Assembly (NCBI GenBank): GCA_052161605.1
Contig: CP197409.1
Source: JBKCUI01 sp052161605
GTDB lineage: Bacteria; Planctomycetota; Planctomycetia; Pirellulales; Pirellulaceae
Reading direction: 5' to 3' (one strand)
Length of the DNA stretch: 64,000 nucleotides
Below, in pieces: positions 34,153-43,153 of the stretch. The position numbers were made by a program, and so were the translations under genes. How positions within the stretch are numbered: the first letter of the stretch is position 1; each line of letters begins with the position of its first letter. Below the pieces are notes generated by a model. The model saw nothing but the letters and a program-made list of their open reading frames with translations, had not been told where the DNA came from and ran no database searches.

Positions 34153-36798
34153 TCAATCTGTTGGAAGAAAGACCCACAAAGCTGGGCGACCGCAATTGCA
34201 GTGTACCGCGCGACCCAAGAGGCCTAGTCCCGCAATACTAAGATAGATTGATGTGCGTGCCGCATCCCAAAATCCGATGACATGATGCGAACGTGGCCCA
34301 TCCAAGCGGGTTTCGACGCTGGGGACCGGATGGAAAATCGTCTCAACCAAAGTCGGGCGCGTCGGCTCTCCGTCTTGCAATTGATCAAGTCGCTCTGCGT
34401 TAGCCCGCATCAACAGTTTAGCGTGCCCAGACTCTTGTACTCGCTCGTCGATTTCAATAACCCCACGCCGACTTAGGGTAGGTAAAGTGAGGAGCCCGAG
34501 GAATGACCAAAGACTAAACCAAAGACTCAACTGAATCGTTCCCCAGACAGTCCCGAGATTAGCCGAACCAACGAGTAAGGCTGCAGCCAAAAGTCCAGTA
34601 GCAGTAAATAGCAACGCGACCACTCGCCCTCGCCACCAACTACCGGTCTTCACCGCAAACATTCGTCGATTTGCCGCAAGCTGGAAACCATCAGGTCCTA
34701 AAACATCTCGCCACTTCATGGGGAGCAATTGAAATCGCGGTCGAATCACCCCCGAAATCCCGCCCGTGAAACCTTCATCCTCGCTTTCGACAAGGATGCT
34801 TCCCAACTGACCCTCGTCCGAAGCCTTCGTCATTGCGTCGCGCACTCGTACTATGCGTGACATCATGGATGCGACTTGGACTCGGAGTTGAAGCAATAGA
34901 AAACTAATCGCCAAACCTGCGATGACCGTACCAGCAACGCCACCCAGTCTCCCAGCCGTCATAATCGCCATGGCAGAGGTTAGCAAAAGGCTGCAATGAA
35001 CAAACACTCCACGAAAAAGACGACCTGAGAATGTCTTAAGGTTCGGGTGCTCTCGTCCGAAACGCTTTGGTAACCAGTAGCCTCCCAAAAAATCAAAAGG
35101 AAGTTGGACCAATGCGTACATCAGGACGAACAGGCCCAAACCGATGACTTGGGATCCGTAACTCGTGTCGGTGGCCGATCGCACTCCAGACAGCAACCCC
35201 CAAACAAGTAACGCTGTCGCCAATGTCACCATCGTGCCGACGGCGGAAATACCCAGCCAAAGTCGTGCACGTCCATAGCCAGGAACTGTTGGATTGTCTG
35301 TGGTTGCAATCTTCATGAAAATGTTCTTCTGTAACTGCGTGGCTTCTGCGGTCTTGCGTATACCTTTTAACATCCCGCCAAAGACGATGTTATGTAACGG
35401 AACCACCGCGTACCAATAGAGAATCCCGATGAGACCTTTAGGCCGATATCGTGCCGTCATCGTCAATTCGGTTTGATCGCCATTGCTATCCGAATCGAGC
35501 TCAAAGTTCAGCATCGCCACTCCAGGAAGCTTCATCTCTGCGAGGAGCGACAGCGATCGATTACGATCGACCCCCACGACTCGCCAAAAGTCCAACGCCT
35601 CTCCGAACTCTACCCGTTCGCTGTCTCGTCGACCTCGACGCAATCCAGGCCCGCCGACGAGGGTGTCCATCCAGCCTCGAATACGCCAAAGAATGTCGCC
35701 TGCATACCAGCCATTGCCGCCTCCGATACGACATACCGCCGCAAAAACCGAGGCGGCATCTGCGTTGATCAGAACGGAGCGTTGGTCTACAAAAACTTTT
35801 CCACCCGCCCAGACCGGATCGCCAGCGATCGGTCCAGCGACGGACCAGCGTGTTTCGACTTCGTTCGAACCGACTTTCTGAAGTGCTCTCTTGATCGCTT
35901 CTCGAACTCCCAGCGCCTCATGAGGCATTAGCCGTTGCGTTTTATCGTTGGTGATGACGACGCGATTTCGAAGCCCTTCGGCTAGTGGTCTTGCAATCTT
36001 ATACGAAACCGGCGTAACGAGACTGATCCAAAGCGAACTAAGCCTAGGGGTAAGAAGAGGAACGGGAACAATCAATCGCTTTGGAATATGCAGTTCTTCC
36101 GCCATGATCCGCATCAGCTCTCGGTAGGGCATAACATCGGGCCCTCCGATCTCCAGCGTTTGCCCGGTGGTCTCGGGAACTTCTAAGCAACGCACCAACC
36201 AGTGCAATACATCGATGATTGCCACTGGCTGCGATTCCGTCGTCACCCAAGATGGAGTGATCATCACTGGCAGTCGCTCGACGAGGTATCGCAGGATCTC
36301 GAATGACGCCGAACCCGATCCGATAATCATTGCAGCCCGAAAGGACGTGACCGGAACACCGGTCGATTCCAACATGTCCTCAACTTCGCGGCGCGATCGA
36401 AGATGGCGACTGAGGCCATCGCCTAGCTCCCCCAATCCGCCGAGATAAATGATCCGTTGAACGCCCGCAATCGCGGAAGCCTTAGCAAAGTTCGAAGCTA
36501 GCTGCAGGTCTCTTTCCGCATATTTCCCACCCGATGCTTCCATGGAATGGACGAGAAAATACGCAACAGAACACCCCTGTAACTGCTCCACGAGTTGATC
36601 GACATCCGACAGGTCTCCGATGACGACATCCACCTTGGGATCTTTACGCCAAGGTCGCTCTTCGAGCTTGCGTGGCTCCCTAGCCAAGCAACGAACCTTG
36701 TATCCAGCGCGAAGCAGCGAGGGAACAAGACGACCACCGACGTAGCCCGTGGCACCTGTTACAAATAGGTAATCGTCTCTTAATACTTTATCGTCCAA
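34153..36798 (-). CDS. SDR/NAD(P)-binding epimerase-like protein with DUF2867 domain and C-terminal membrane region
   Basis: The 881-residue protein has three parts. Residues 10-300 are an atypical SDR (motif TGATGYVGGRLV, then YFLVHSME), as in NAD-binding YbjT-type proteins. Residues about 330-480 match the DUF2867 pattern (GWYAGDILWRIRGWMDTLVGGPGLRRGRRD, core LVGGPGLRRGR). The last 370 residues hold several transmembrane helices (for example GISAVGTMVTLATALLVWGLL, LGLFVLMYALVQLPFDFLGGYWL, TVIAGLAISFLLLQL, VVALLFTATGLLAAALLVG and AKTSIY…GLGLLGRAVH). The first two parts are commonly joined, while the long membrane tail is unusual. The function is unknown; a membrane-associated reductase of a lipid or carotenoid-like substrate is possible. 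The start ATG at 36798 is preferred. Confidence 0.8.
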   Translation of the reverse strand: MDDKVLRDDYLFVTGATGYVGGRLVPSLLRAGYKVRCLAREPRKLEERPWRKDPKVDVVIGDLSDVDQLVEQLQGCSVAYFLVHSMEASGGKYAERDLQLASNFAKASAIAGVQRIIYLGGLGELGDGLSRHLRSRREVEDMLESTGVPVTSFRAAMIIGSGSASFEILRYLVERLPVMITPSWVTTESQPVAIIDVLHWLVRCLEVPETTGQTLEIGGPDVMPYRELMRIMAEELHIPKRLIVPVPLLTPRLSSLWISLVTPVSYKIARPLAEGLRNRVVITNDKTQRLMPHEALGVREAIKRALQKVGSNEVETRWSVAGPIAGDPVWAGGKVFVDQRSVLINADAASVFAAVCRIGGGNGWYAGDILWRIRGWMDTLVGGPGLRRGRRDSERVEFGEALDFWRVVGVDRNRSLSLLAEMKLPGVAMLNFELDSDSNGDQTELTMTARYRPKGLIGILYWYAVVPLHNIVFGGMLKGIRKTAEATQLQKNIFMKIATTDNPTVPGYGRARLWLGISAVGTMVTLATALLVWGLLSGVRSATDTSYGSQVIGLGLFVLMYALVQLPFDFLGGYWLPKRFGREHPNLKTFSGRLFRGVFVHCSLLLTSAMAIMTAGRLGGVAGTVIAGLAISFLLLQLRVQVASMMSRIVRVRDAMTKASDEGQLGSILVESEDEGFTGGISGVIRPRFQLLPMKWRDVLGPDGFQLAANRRMFAVKTGSWWRGRVVALLFTATGLLAAALLVGSANLGTVWGTIQLSLWFSLWSFLGLLTLPTLSRRGVIEIDERVQESGHAKLLMRANAERLDQLQDGEPTRPTLVETIFHPVPSVETRLDGPRSHHVIGFWDAARTSIYLSIAGLGLLGRAVHCNCGRPALWVFLPTD

Positions 36799-37299
36799 CG
36801 GAATTTTCCTTCCTAATTTTCATCCCGAACTGTCCACGGAAGAAATTCCGCAAGCGAAGAGCCCTTCCTCCGCCCATTACGTTCTATTGGTCGATAAGAA
36901 TCCTCAACTCTTAGCAAGTGAAGCTCGCAACGGTTGCGAATTAGCGACATGTAAGGTTAGCAGGTTTGAGAACGATTTCAATTGAGCATGCACGTTCGGA
37001 GCAATTGTCGAAGCTGGATAGGGTTGCTTGCGCCGGTGTCAGTGAGATGTCGGTTTCGTTCAACCTAAGTTCCGTAAAAGAGGAGTGGTTTTTCGTCAGG
37101 ATAAAGGACGAGAAAACCAAGGTTCTGTGTGAGTATTTGGAGATACAGACGAGGTACGCCAACGGGGCGGGGGCAGGGTATTGGAAAAAGCGACTAAGGA
37201 GAGGAGGCAATTTTGGCTGGGCGGCTGTTTTTCGATGCCAGTTAGATTGTAAAAGGGAAACGCTGCTTTTTGTTCTGCGCACCCACTTAAACTGACAAC
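36799..37299. other. Intergenic region, no recognised gene
   Basis: About 500 bases lie upstream of the SDR/DUF2867 gene and downstream of the FtsH-like peptidase gene. Two overlapping open frames on opposite strands (36966-37295 plus and 36941-37282 minus) occupy most of it. Neither has a signal peptide, a family motif or a strong start, and they are mutual shadows. No hairpin with a T-run, tRNA or repeat was seen. Confidence 0.5.
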
Positions 37300-37794
37300 C
37301 TAACGTTCACTTTGCTCCACGAGTTTCGCGACGAATCTACCGCTGACCGTCTTTCGCTCTACCAACTCCCGTGCTAGTTGCTCGACCAAGCCCCAGGTTT
37401 GGTCATCGGAAAGCAAGTATTCCGTTTTGTCCATCCAGCGGCGTTGCAGCCGTTCGACTTGCTTCTCGGAAGCACCACGATACCGAGCGAGTTGCCTGAT
37501 TTGAATGAGATCCTGTTGCGCTCCTCCCCAATTAAACTTGCCAGTCAGTTTCGCTTCGCTGATAAGTCCCGCGAATTGGATTAATGCTTGGGTCTCGATC
37601 TCATCTTGAATCGGCGCACCTTTTCGTTTGCTCATTTGGCAAACACCGAGCCGGATACTATTTCGTACGACAGAAACCTTTTCCACCGGACGCCCTAATA
37701 GAACAGCAATAATGGCATGCCCCGCCTCATGGAAAGCAGTCGCCAGTACGTCTTCCTCGTCGTTCGTCTCGTTGGAGTTATTCGCAAACCACAT
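37300..37794 (-). CDS. Free-standing FtsH-like (M41-type) zinc metallopeptidase domain protein
   Basis: The 164-residue protein has the HEAGH zinc motif (22-26) within ATAFHEAGHAIIAVLLGRPVEKVSV, the peptidase-M41 context. A GGAQQDLIQIRQLARY segment (GGAxxD) provides a likely third zinc ligand, as in FtsH. It lacks the AAA+ ATPase module and the membrane helices of FtsH, so it is either a stand-alone peptidase or a peptidase-like binding protein. It follows the amylosucrase gene by 18 bases on the same strand and is the third gene of the sucrose operon by position. Its link to sugar metabolism is unexplained. Confidence 0.75.
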   Translation of the reverse strand: MWFANNSNETNDEEDVLATAFHEAGHAIIAVLLGRPVEKVSVVRNSIRLGVCQMSKRKGAPIQDEIETQALIQFAGLISEAKLTGKFNWGGAQQDLIQIRQLARYRGASEKQVERLQRRWMDKTEYLLSDDQTWGLVEQLARELVERKTVSGRFVAKLVEQSER

Positions 37795-37812
37795 TTTTCA
37801 TCTCATTCAGTA

Positions 37813-39789
37813 TCAATTGCGTTTTAGCCAATAATACTGATAACCCTCGATCGGAATCGAGTCGGAAGTGCTCAAAATGCTTCCGGAAACGACATCTTCA
37901 AAGAAGCGTCCCATCCCAGCAATCCGCAAGCGATTAGCGGGGATTTGACTGGGCTTTTCGGAAAAGTTTGCGAGAACTATCAATCGATCTCCTTTGTGCT
38001 GTCGGACGTAACCAAGGACCGATCCAGTATCCGTTGGAAACAGCTCGAGATCCTGGCCGGCTAATGCTGGCTGAGAACGACGCAGCAAAATGAGTTTACG
38101 AATCGATTGGTAAATACGATTTCGGTAGGGATGGGCGGCTTCGCTTTGCTCCAGCCAATCCCAACGCATCTTGGGGCGATGCACCCAACGCGTGTCTCCT
38201 GACTTTGCTGGGTCCTTCACGAAGTCGTAGTCGTTAATCGTACCCCATTCCTCGCCAATGTAGAGGAGCGGGATCCCCCCAATACTCAAAATGATCGAGT
38301 TCATGAGCAGGATGCGCCGAATCGATCGCTCAATTTCTTCTTCGCACTCCTCTTCTATCGCTTTTTCCAATCCGATCAATGACGCCATCGTACCGCTGAT
38401 GCGCATGTCTCCCGTTTGCTCATTTTGCTGGAAAGGAATTCCGCGTGCAAAGGATCCAGGAAATTGACCGGTGTAGAACGCATTGAGAAACTGCCTGTGG
38501 TCGTACGCTTGGATACCAACCGCAGCGGCGTCGGCATCATCGAACGTCCAACCGATATCATCGTGGCATCGAAGATAGTTGACCCATGCAGTCCCGGCAG
38601 GCAGTTTGTGACGGTGGCTCAGCGACTGACGCAACAGCTTCACCTCGCGCGTTGCAAGGGACTCCCAACACAACGCCATCAAAGTTGGATTGTATGAAAT
38701 CTGGCATTCTTCTGTGCTGACGTACTCGACGACTTGATCCGGGTGAACGATGGCCTCGCTTTTAAACAGAACTCCAGGAGCAGCAATATTGGTCGCCGCC
38801 CGAAAGGCCTGGATGAGTAAGTGGGCTTCAGGCAAGTTCTCGCAGGTGGTTCCCAGCCGCTTCCAGATAAATGCGACGGCATCAAATCGCACGACATCGA
38901 TGCCGTTATTGATAATGAAGAGGAGCTCGCCCAGCATGGCATTAAACACCGCTGGATTGGCGTACTTGAGATCCCATTGAAAGTTGTTAAAGGTGGTCCA
39001 GACCCACCGGCGCATGCCATCGTGCCAAGAAAAATTTCCACGTCTGACCGTCGGGAAAATCTCTCTCAATGTGCGGTCGTACTGGTCGGGAATCGTACGG
39101 TCTGGGAACAAGTAATAAAAGTCTTGATACTCAGGGTTCCCAGCCTTTGCTTCTTGTGCCCACGAGTGATCATCAGCGGTATGATTGAAAACAAAATCGA
39201 GTACTAGCAATATCCCCGCGTCACGTAAACGCTTTGACAACTCACGTAGATCGTCGATCGTGCCAAGCCGTGGGTCGACGCTTCGATAGTTGCTGATCGC
39301 ATAACCTCCGTCGTTGTCACCTGGTCGGATTGCGAACAAGGGCATTAGGTGCAAGTAGGAAAGCCCTAGTTTTTTGAAATAGGGAATGTGCTCCTTGAGC
39401 CGTCCAAGATTTTCACTAAACAAATCGACATACAACGCACCTCCGACTAACTCCTCGCTCTGGAACCAATCGGCGTGATGGATTCGCTGTTCGTCAACTC
39501 GGTGCAACTCGTCGCTTCGCTGGAAAAAACCTTCCGAAATCGTGGCTAGGATTTGCTCTAGATGATAAAAAAAATCATAGCGCTCGCCGTAGAGCTTACG
39601 AAGCAATTTGAACAGGGCCGGCCAATGCTCTATGAGCCTGGACTCAAAGGCCTCTATGTCGGAATCCTTAGCCTCCTCTCTTTCCCAAATCGACTGCAGT
39701 TTCGGGAGCAGTCGTTTCAGCGTTAGCTGTTGTTCATATTCTTGTGAACCAAACGGAGCATCAACCCGGTAATTTCGACCAAGCAACAT
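37813..39789 (-). CDS. Amylosucrase-like alpha-glucosyltransferase/hydrolase (GH13 subfamily 4 type)
   Basis: The 658-residue protein has an N-terminal helical domain (about 1-85, with LEQILATISEGFFQR), then a GH13 barrel. The nucleophile is in VRFDAVAFIWK (Asp), the acid/base in FKSEAIVHPD (Glu), and the transition-state stabiliser in LRCHDDIGWTF, which is the HDDIGW motif of amylosucrases. The N-terminal domain and motif set match amylosucrase rather than simple alpha-amylase. Amylosucrase makes glucan from sucrose; a sucrose hydrolase or phosphorylase role remains possible. The gene follows sucrose-phosphate synthase by 14 bases, so sucrose is the likely shared metabolite. Confidence 0.88.
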   Translation of the reverse strand: MLLGRNYRVDAPFGSQEYEQQLTLKRLLPKLQSIWEREEAKDSDIEAFESRLIEHWPALFKLLRKLYGERYDFFYHLEQILATISEGFFQRSDELHRVDEQRIHHADWFQSEELVGGALYVDLFSENLGRLKEHIPYFKKLGLSYLHLMPLFAIRPGDNDGGYAISNYRSVDPRLGTIDDLRELSKRLRDAGILLVLDFVFNHTADDHSWAQEAKAGNPEYQDFYYLFPDRTIPDQYDRTLREIFPTVRRGNFSWHDGMRRWVWTTFNNFQWDLKYANPAVFNAMLGELLFIINNGIDVVRFDAVAFIWKRLGTTCENLPEAHLLIQAFRAATNIAAPGVLFKSEAIVHPDQVVEYVSTEECQISYNPTLMALCWESLATREVKLLRQSLSHRHKLPAGTAWVNYLRCHDDIGWTFDDADAAAVGIQAYDHRQFLNAFYTGQFPGSFARGIPFQQNEQTGDMRISGTMASLIGLEKAIEEECEEEIERSIRRILLMNSIILSIGGIPLLYIGEEWGTINDYDFVKDPAKSGDTRWVHRPKMRWDWLEQSEAAHPYRNRIYQSIRKLILLRRSQPALAGQDLELFPTDTGSVLGYVRQHKGDRLIVLANFSEKPSQIPANRLRIAGMGRFFEDVVSGSILSTSDSIPIEGYQYYWLKRN

Positions 39790-39803
39790 GGTTTGCTACC
39801 TCG

Positions 39804-41966
39804 TTACGATTCGCTTGGGACTCGGATGTGTCCGAGAAAGTTGTAATGCTCAATCCCTTCTAAGATACCTCGCGCGTGATGAGCCTTAGCGAAATAAATC
39901 CGAGGCAGCTTTCTCAGCTTTTCAAGCTCCGGGCTGTAGTTCCCTACCACCACGCCAAGAGTCCTGCCTCGAAGCATTCCCTCGTCGTTCCCGGAGTCGC
40001 CTGCGATTAACAGCTGCTCTGGTTCAAACCCCCAGCGATAAGTGATATAGCGAATCGCCAGATCGGAACCGCCTCGAATGGGTAGCACATCCAAAAACAT
40101 ACGTCGCGAAACGATGACCTTAACGCGTAGCCCTGCTTCGCGAAGAGCGCGTCGTATTTTTCCAATAGATGGTGCCATTGCTGTATCGATCAAATAGCTG
40201 ACTTTAAACTCGGTTTGCTCATGATCGTTCTGTCGAGACAATCCGTCGATCGAGTCGAGGACGCGGTATACCTCGGCTGGCTGCCAGTACATTGCCATTT
40301 GCTTTGACCAACCTTTGTCTTTTAGCAACTCCTTTCCGTAGTACAACTCGGTGCCGACGGCGGTTGCTAGCAGATCCGGCCTTGGGAGATCATGCGCCTC
40401 GAGATAGGACATGACATCATCGAGTCGCCTGCCTGTAGCGATGCCAAATCCCACCTGCCGCCCACTGTTGTGCAGCATTTCGGAAAACTCCGCTAACGCT
40501 TGATCGTCCCCTTCGAGCGTATTATCAAGATCGGTAATAATCATCCGATCGAAATCAGGCAACCGCCGCGGGTATCGTTTGTCGGCGAGTACGGGAACCG
40601 CCGAATCTGCCACCAGTTCACACACATCCCGCAAGTACCGATCGGCGTGGGTGTCCCAGCTGTAATGCTTTTTTACATTCTCAATACCGTTGCTAGACCA
40701 CTGATCCCACGATTGAGGTTCGGTCAAGCAACGAATCAGGGCATGCTCAATCTGGGCTTGATCGAGCGGGTCAATCAATAAACCATTCTGGCAGTTGCTA
40801 ACAATATCCTGGGGACCGCCATCCTGGGTCGCAACAACAGGTACGCCGCAAGCTGCCGCCTCCAAGAGTGTCAACCCGAAGGGTTCGTTGACAGCCGGAT
40901 TGACGAAGACCCCACGCGTTAGCGCTGCGTGTCTATATAGCCAAGGAATGTCATCTGGTGCATGCGTCTTGGGGTAGGCAACCTTTCCGTAAAGATCGTA
41001 AACATCAATCAGAGTGAGAATGTTCATCAGAACGCGTCTCTGATCTGCTGGTGTCTCTCGCAGATCCGTCCTCCTCCCCATTACCAAAACGAGATTGGCC
41101 AGCGACTGTAACTGGCGAGATTTGCCATACGCATGGACCAGTGTCTCGAAGTTCTTTTTCGCGTCCGGTCTAGCCACCGCCAGGATAATCGGCTTATTGG
41201 GATCTCGTAAAAACATCGACAACGATTGAATCAACTGGCAATCATCTGGCGGTGTTCCGTCAGAGCGAAAGCGTTCTAAATCGACACCTGGCGGTATGAT
41301 CTCCATCCGATCCGGTTGATAATGCTCGTAAAGCTCGTATTGCTCGCGAACCTCTTGCGATGTACTAGTGATCACTAAAGACGCTGTCTCAAGCGCAATT
41401 TCCTCCGCCTCATTTCGCGATGAAAATTGAAATGTTTGCTCTAAGGAACTGCGATCTTGCTCGCCTTGTTCCAACAATCTCTCTCGCTTCACTCGCCCCA
41501 GTGAGTGCCCTGTAAATACATAGGGCACATGAAGCAGTCGCGACAACTGAGCACCTGCGTAGCCTGCATCCGCGTAGTGTCCGTGAATCACATCTGGCAT
41601 TCCATTCCGCCGAAAATACAGCAAGCACTGATCTACGAAAAAATCGAGATAGGGCCAAAACGCCTCTTTGCGAAGATATCTCTTGGGACCAAACGGCAAT
41701 CGAACGATCCGAGTCTTCGGCCCCAAAGACTCCTGTACGGTGGCATACGTTGGTCCCACACGATCATCAATAATCTGCCGTGTGATTAAATCCACTTGAC
41801 CAACCTCGGGACGATTCCCCAGCGCCCTGGCCAGTTCCAACACATACTTGACTTGCCCGCCAGTGTCCGAGTCACGCCCCAACTCGGGATCCACACCTCG
41901 CACTAGCCCATGCAAGCTTAGCAGTGCGATTCGCATGGGTTTATTTGTCTGATTTTCAGGATTCAT
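39804..41966 (-). CDS. Sucrose-phosphate synthase with C-terminal HAD (SPP-like) domain
   Basis: The 720-residue protein joins a GT4 glycosyltransferase (about 1-470: GLVRG…GRDSDTGGQVKYVLEL, quoted by its DSDTGGQ core; GHSLGRVKRERL; NEPFGLTLLEAAACG) to a HAD phosphatase (about 480-715) with DLDNTLEGDD, GIATGRR and GDSGNDEG. SPS makes sucrose-6-phosphate from UDP-glucose and fructose-6-phosphate, and SPP removes the phosphate. The first motif of the HAD domain (DxDxT) is intact, unlike in bidomain cyanobacterial forms where this domain is often considered non-catalytic. It precedes the amylosucrase gene by 14 bases. The divergent gene at 42234 encodes another SPP-like HAD. Confidence 0.9.
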   Translation of the reverse strand: MNPENQTNKPMRIALLSLHGLVRGVDPELGRDSDTGGQVKYVLELARALGNRPEVGQVDLITRQIIDDRVGPTYATVQESLGPKTRIVRLPFGPKRYLRKEAFWPYLDFFVDQCLLYFRRNGMPDVIHGHYADAGYAGAQLSRLLHVPYVFTGHSLGRVKRERLLEQGEQDRSSLEQTFQFSSRNEAEEIALETASLVITSTSQEVREQYELYEHYQPDRMEIIPPGVDLERFRSDGTPPDDCQLIQSLSMFLRDPNKPIILAVARPDAKKNFETLVHAYGKSRQLQSLANLVLVMGRRTDLRETPADQRRVLMNILTLIDVYDLYGKVAYPKTHAPDDIPWLYRHAALTRGVFVNPAVNEPFGLTLLEAAACGVPVVATQDGGPQDIVSNCQNGLLIDPLDQAQIEHALIRCLTEPQSWDQWSSNGIENVKKHYSWDTHADRYLRDVCELVADSAVPVLADKRYPRRLPDFDRMIITDLDNTLEGDDQALAEFSEMLHNSGRQVGFGIATGRRLDDVMSYLEAHDLPRPDLLATAVGTELYYGKELLKDKGWSKQMAMYWQPAEVYRVLDSIDGLSRQNDHEQTEFKVSYLIDTAMAPSIGKIRRALREAGLRVKVIVSRRMFLDVLPIRGGSDLAIRYITYRWGFEPEQLLIAGDSGNDEGMLRGRTLGVVVGNYSPELEKLRKLPRIYFAKAHHARGILEGIEHYNFLGHIRVPSES

Positions 41967-42233
41967 TTCGACTTAGGTTCAGGTCTACGAGTTTCCTATC
42001 GCTGGCAGTATAGCACAATAACAACGAATGGTCACCTACGTATTCGCTGTTTTGTCACAACAAGAACTTATTACAAGTCGCTGCACGCGACTCAATGGAT
42101 AATTCCTAGAAACTCACTATCCTTCATTGATGCCGAGACTCCGCTTACTTAAGCAGCAAGTGGCTGCATACGAAAACCAAACCGTTTCGGTTCGAATATT
42201 TTACGAAATAACGAAATAACAAGACGAAGTAAG

Positions 42234-43136
42234 ATGAACACACTAGCGACAGATCTCGATGGTACTTTCATTCCATTCGAATTCACCGACCAACCAAAGA
42301 CACAATGCGTTTCCGATCGCAGCGAAACAACTAAGGCTGTATCTACATCTCTCGAAGAACAAAAGATTGCGTTGCAGAGATTATCCCTGCTTCATGCACA
42401 AGGTGCTTTTCAGCTGATCTATATCACTGGCCGAGATGAGCAGAGCGTGATGCAATGTATGTCAGACGAGCAATTGCCCTCACCCGAATTTATCTTTTGC
42501 GATGTAGGAACCACACTTTTGCAAAGGACGAGCGGATTTGACCAAGACTCACAAGCACCAACGATATACGAAAGAGTCACCGCCTATCATAAGGAGTTAG
42601 AAGCAATCACCTCAGGACTTCTCGCTCGTGATCTGGGGGGAACATTGCCCGCGATGCCAAAGACACAACTCCAGGAATCTCACAAACAAGGAATCTTTAA
42701 ACGCAGCTACTACTGCCAGCAACAGGATCTAGACGATGTTACAATGCTGATTCGCCGGCACCTCGCAAAGGGTAACCTACCGTACCAAGTGATTGGCAGC
42801 ATCGATCCGTTCAATGGTGATGGACTTATTGATTTGCTCCCCGCAGGAACCAACAAGGGATTTGCGCTGAAATGGTGGACATCCAGCTTCAAAATGCCTT
42901 GGGATAGCGTTGTGTTTGCCGGAGACTCTGGCAACGATATGGCCGCATTCAAGACGGGCGTGCGTTCGATCGTTGTAGGCAATGCTCCGCAACCCGTGAT
43001 CAAGGAGATCCGTGACTATCATCAGTCCTGTGGAACAATGAGCAATCTATTCCTGACGCAACGCTTTGCGACCGCAGGAGTATGGGATGGCAGTATCCAC
43101 TTTGGGCTAATCGAGCCTGACCAAGTGGACCTATAA
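42234..43136 (+). CDS. Sucrose-phosphatase-like HAD-IIB hydrolase
   Basis: The 300-residue protein has a HAD motif I at its very start (TLATDLDGTFIPF, DxDGT), motif II in YITGRDEQSV, and the C-terminal VVFAGDSGNDMAAF motif IV with the Lys of motif III in AGTNKGFALKWW. This is the plan of plant and cyanobacterial sucrose-phosphate phosphatases, which hydrolyse sucrose-6-phosphate. It is divergent from the SPS gene across 267 bases and so has its own promoter. The SPS has its own HAD domain, so either this is the active phosphatase or the two act together. Confidence 0.85.
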   Translation: MNTLATDLDGTFIPFEFTDQPKTQCVSDRSETTKAVSTSLEEQKIALQRLSLLHAQGAFQLIYITGRDEQSVMQCMSDEQLPSPEFIFCDVGTTLLQRTSGFDQDSQAPTIYERVTAYHKELEAITSGLLARDLGGTLPAMPKTQLQESHKQGIFKRSYYCQQQDLDDVTMLIRRHLAKGNLPYQVIGSIDPFNGDGLIDLLPAGTNKGFALKWWTSSFKMPWDSVVFAGDSGNDMAAFKTGVRSIVVGNAPQPVIKEIRDYHQSCGTMSNLFLTQRFATAGVWDGSIHFGLIEPDQVDL

Positions 43137-43153
43137 AAGGACGAAGCCTACTC

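Noticed and set aside
36966..37295. A 109-codon hypothetical gene between the peptidase and the SDR/DUF2867 gene
   Set aside because: An equally long frame exists on the opposite strand at the same place, neither has a motif or ribosome-binding site, and both look like chance open frames.
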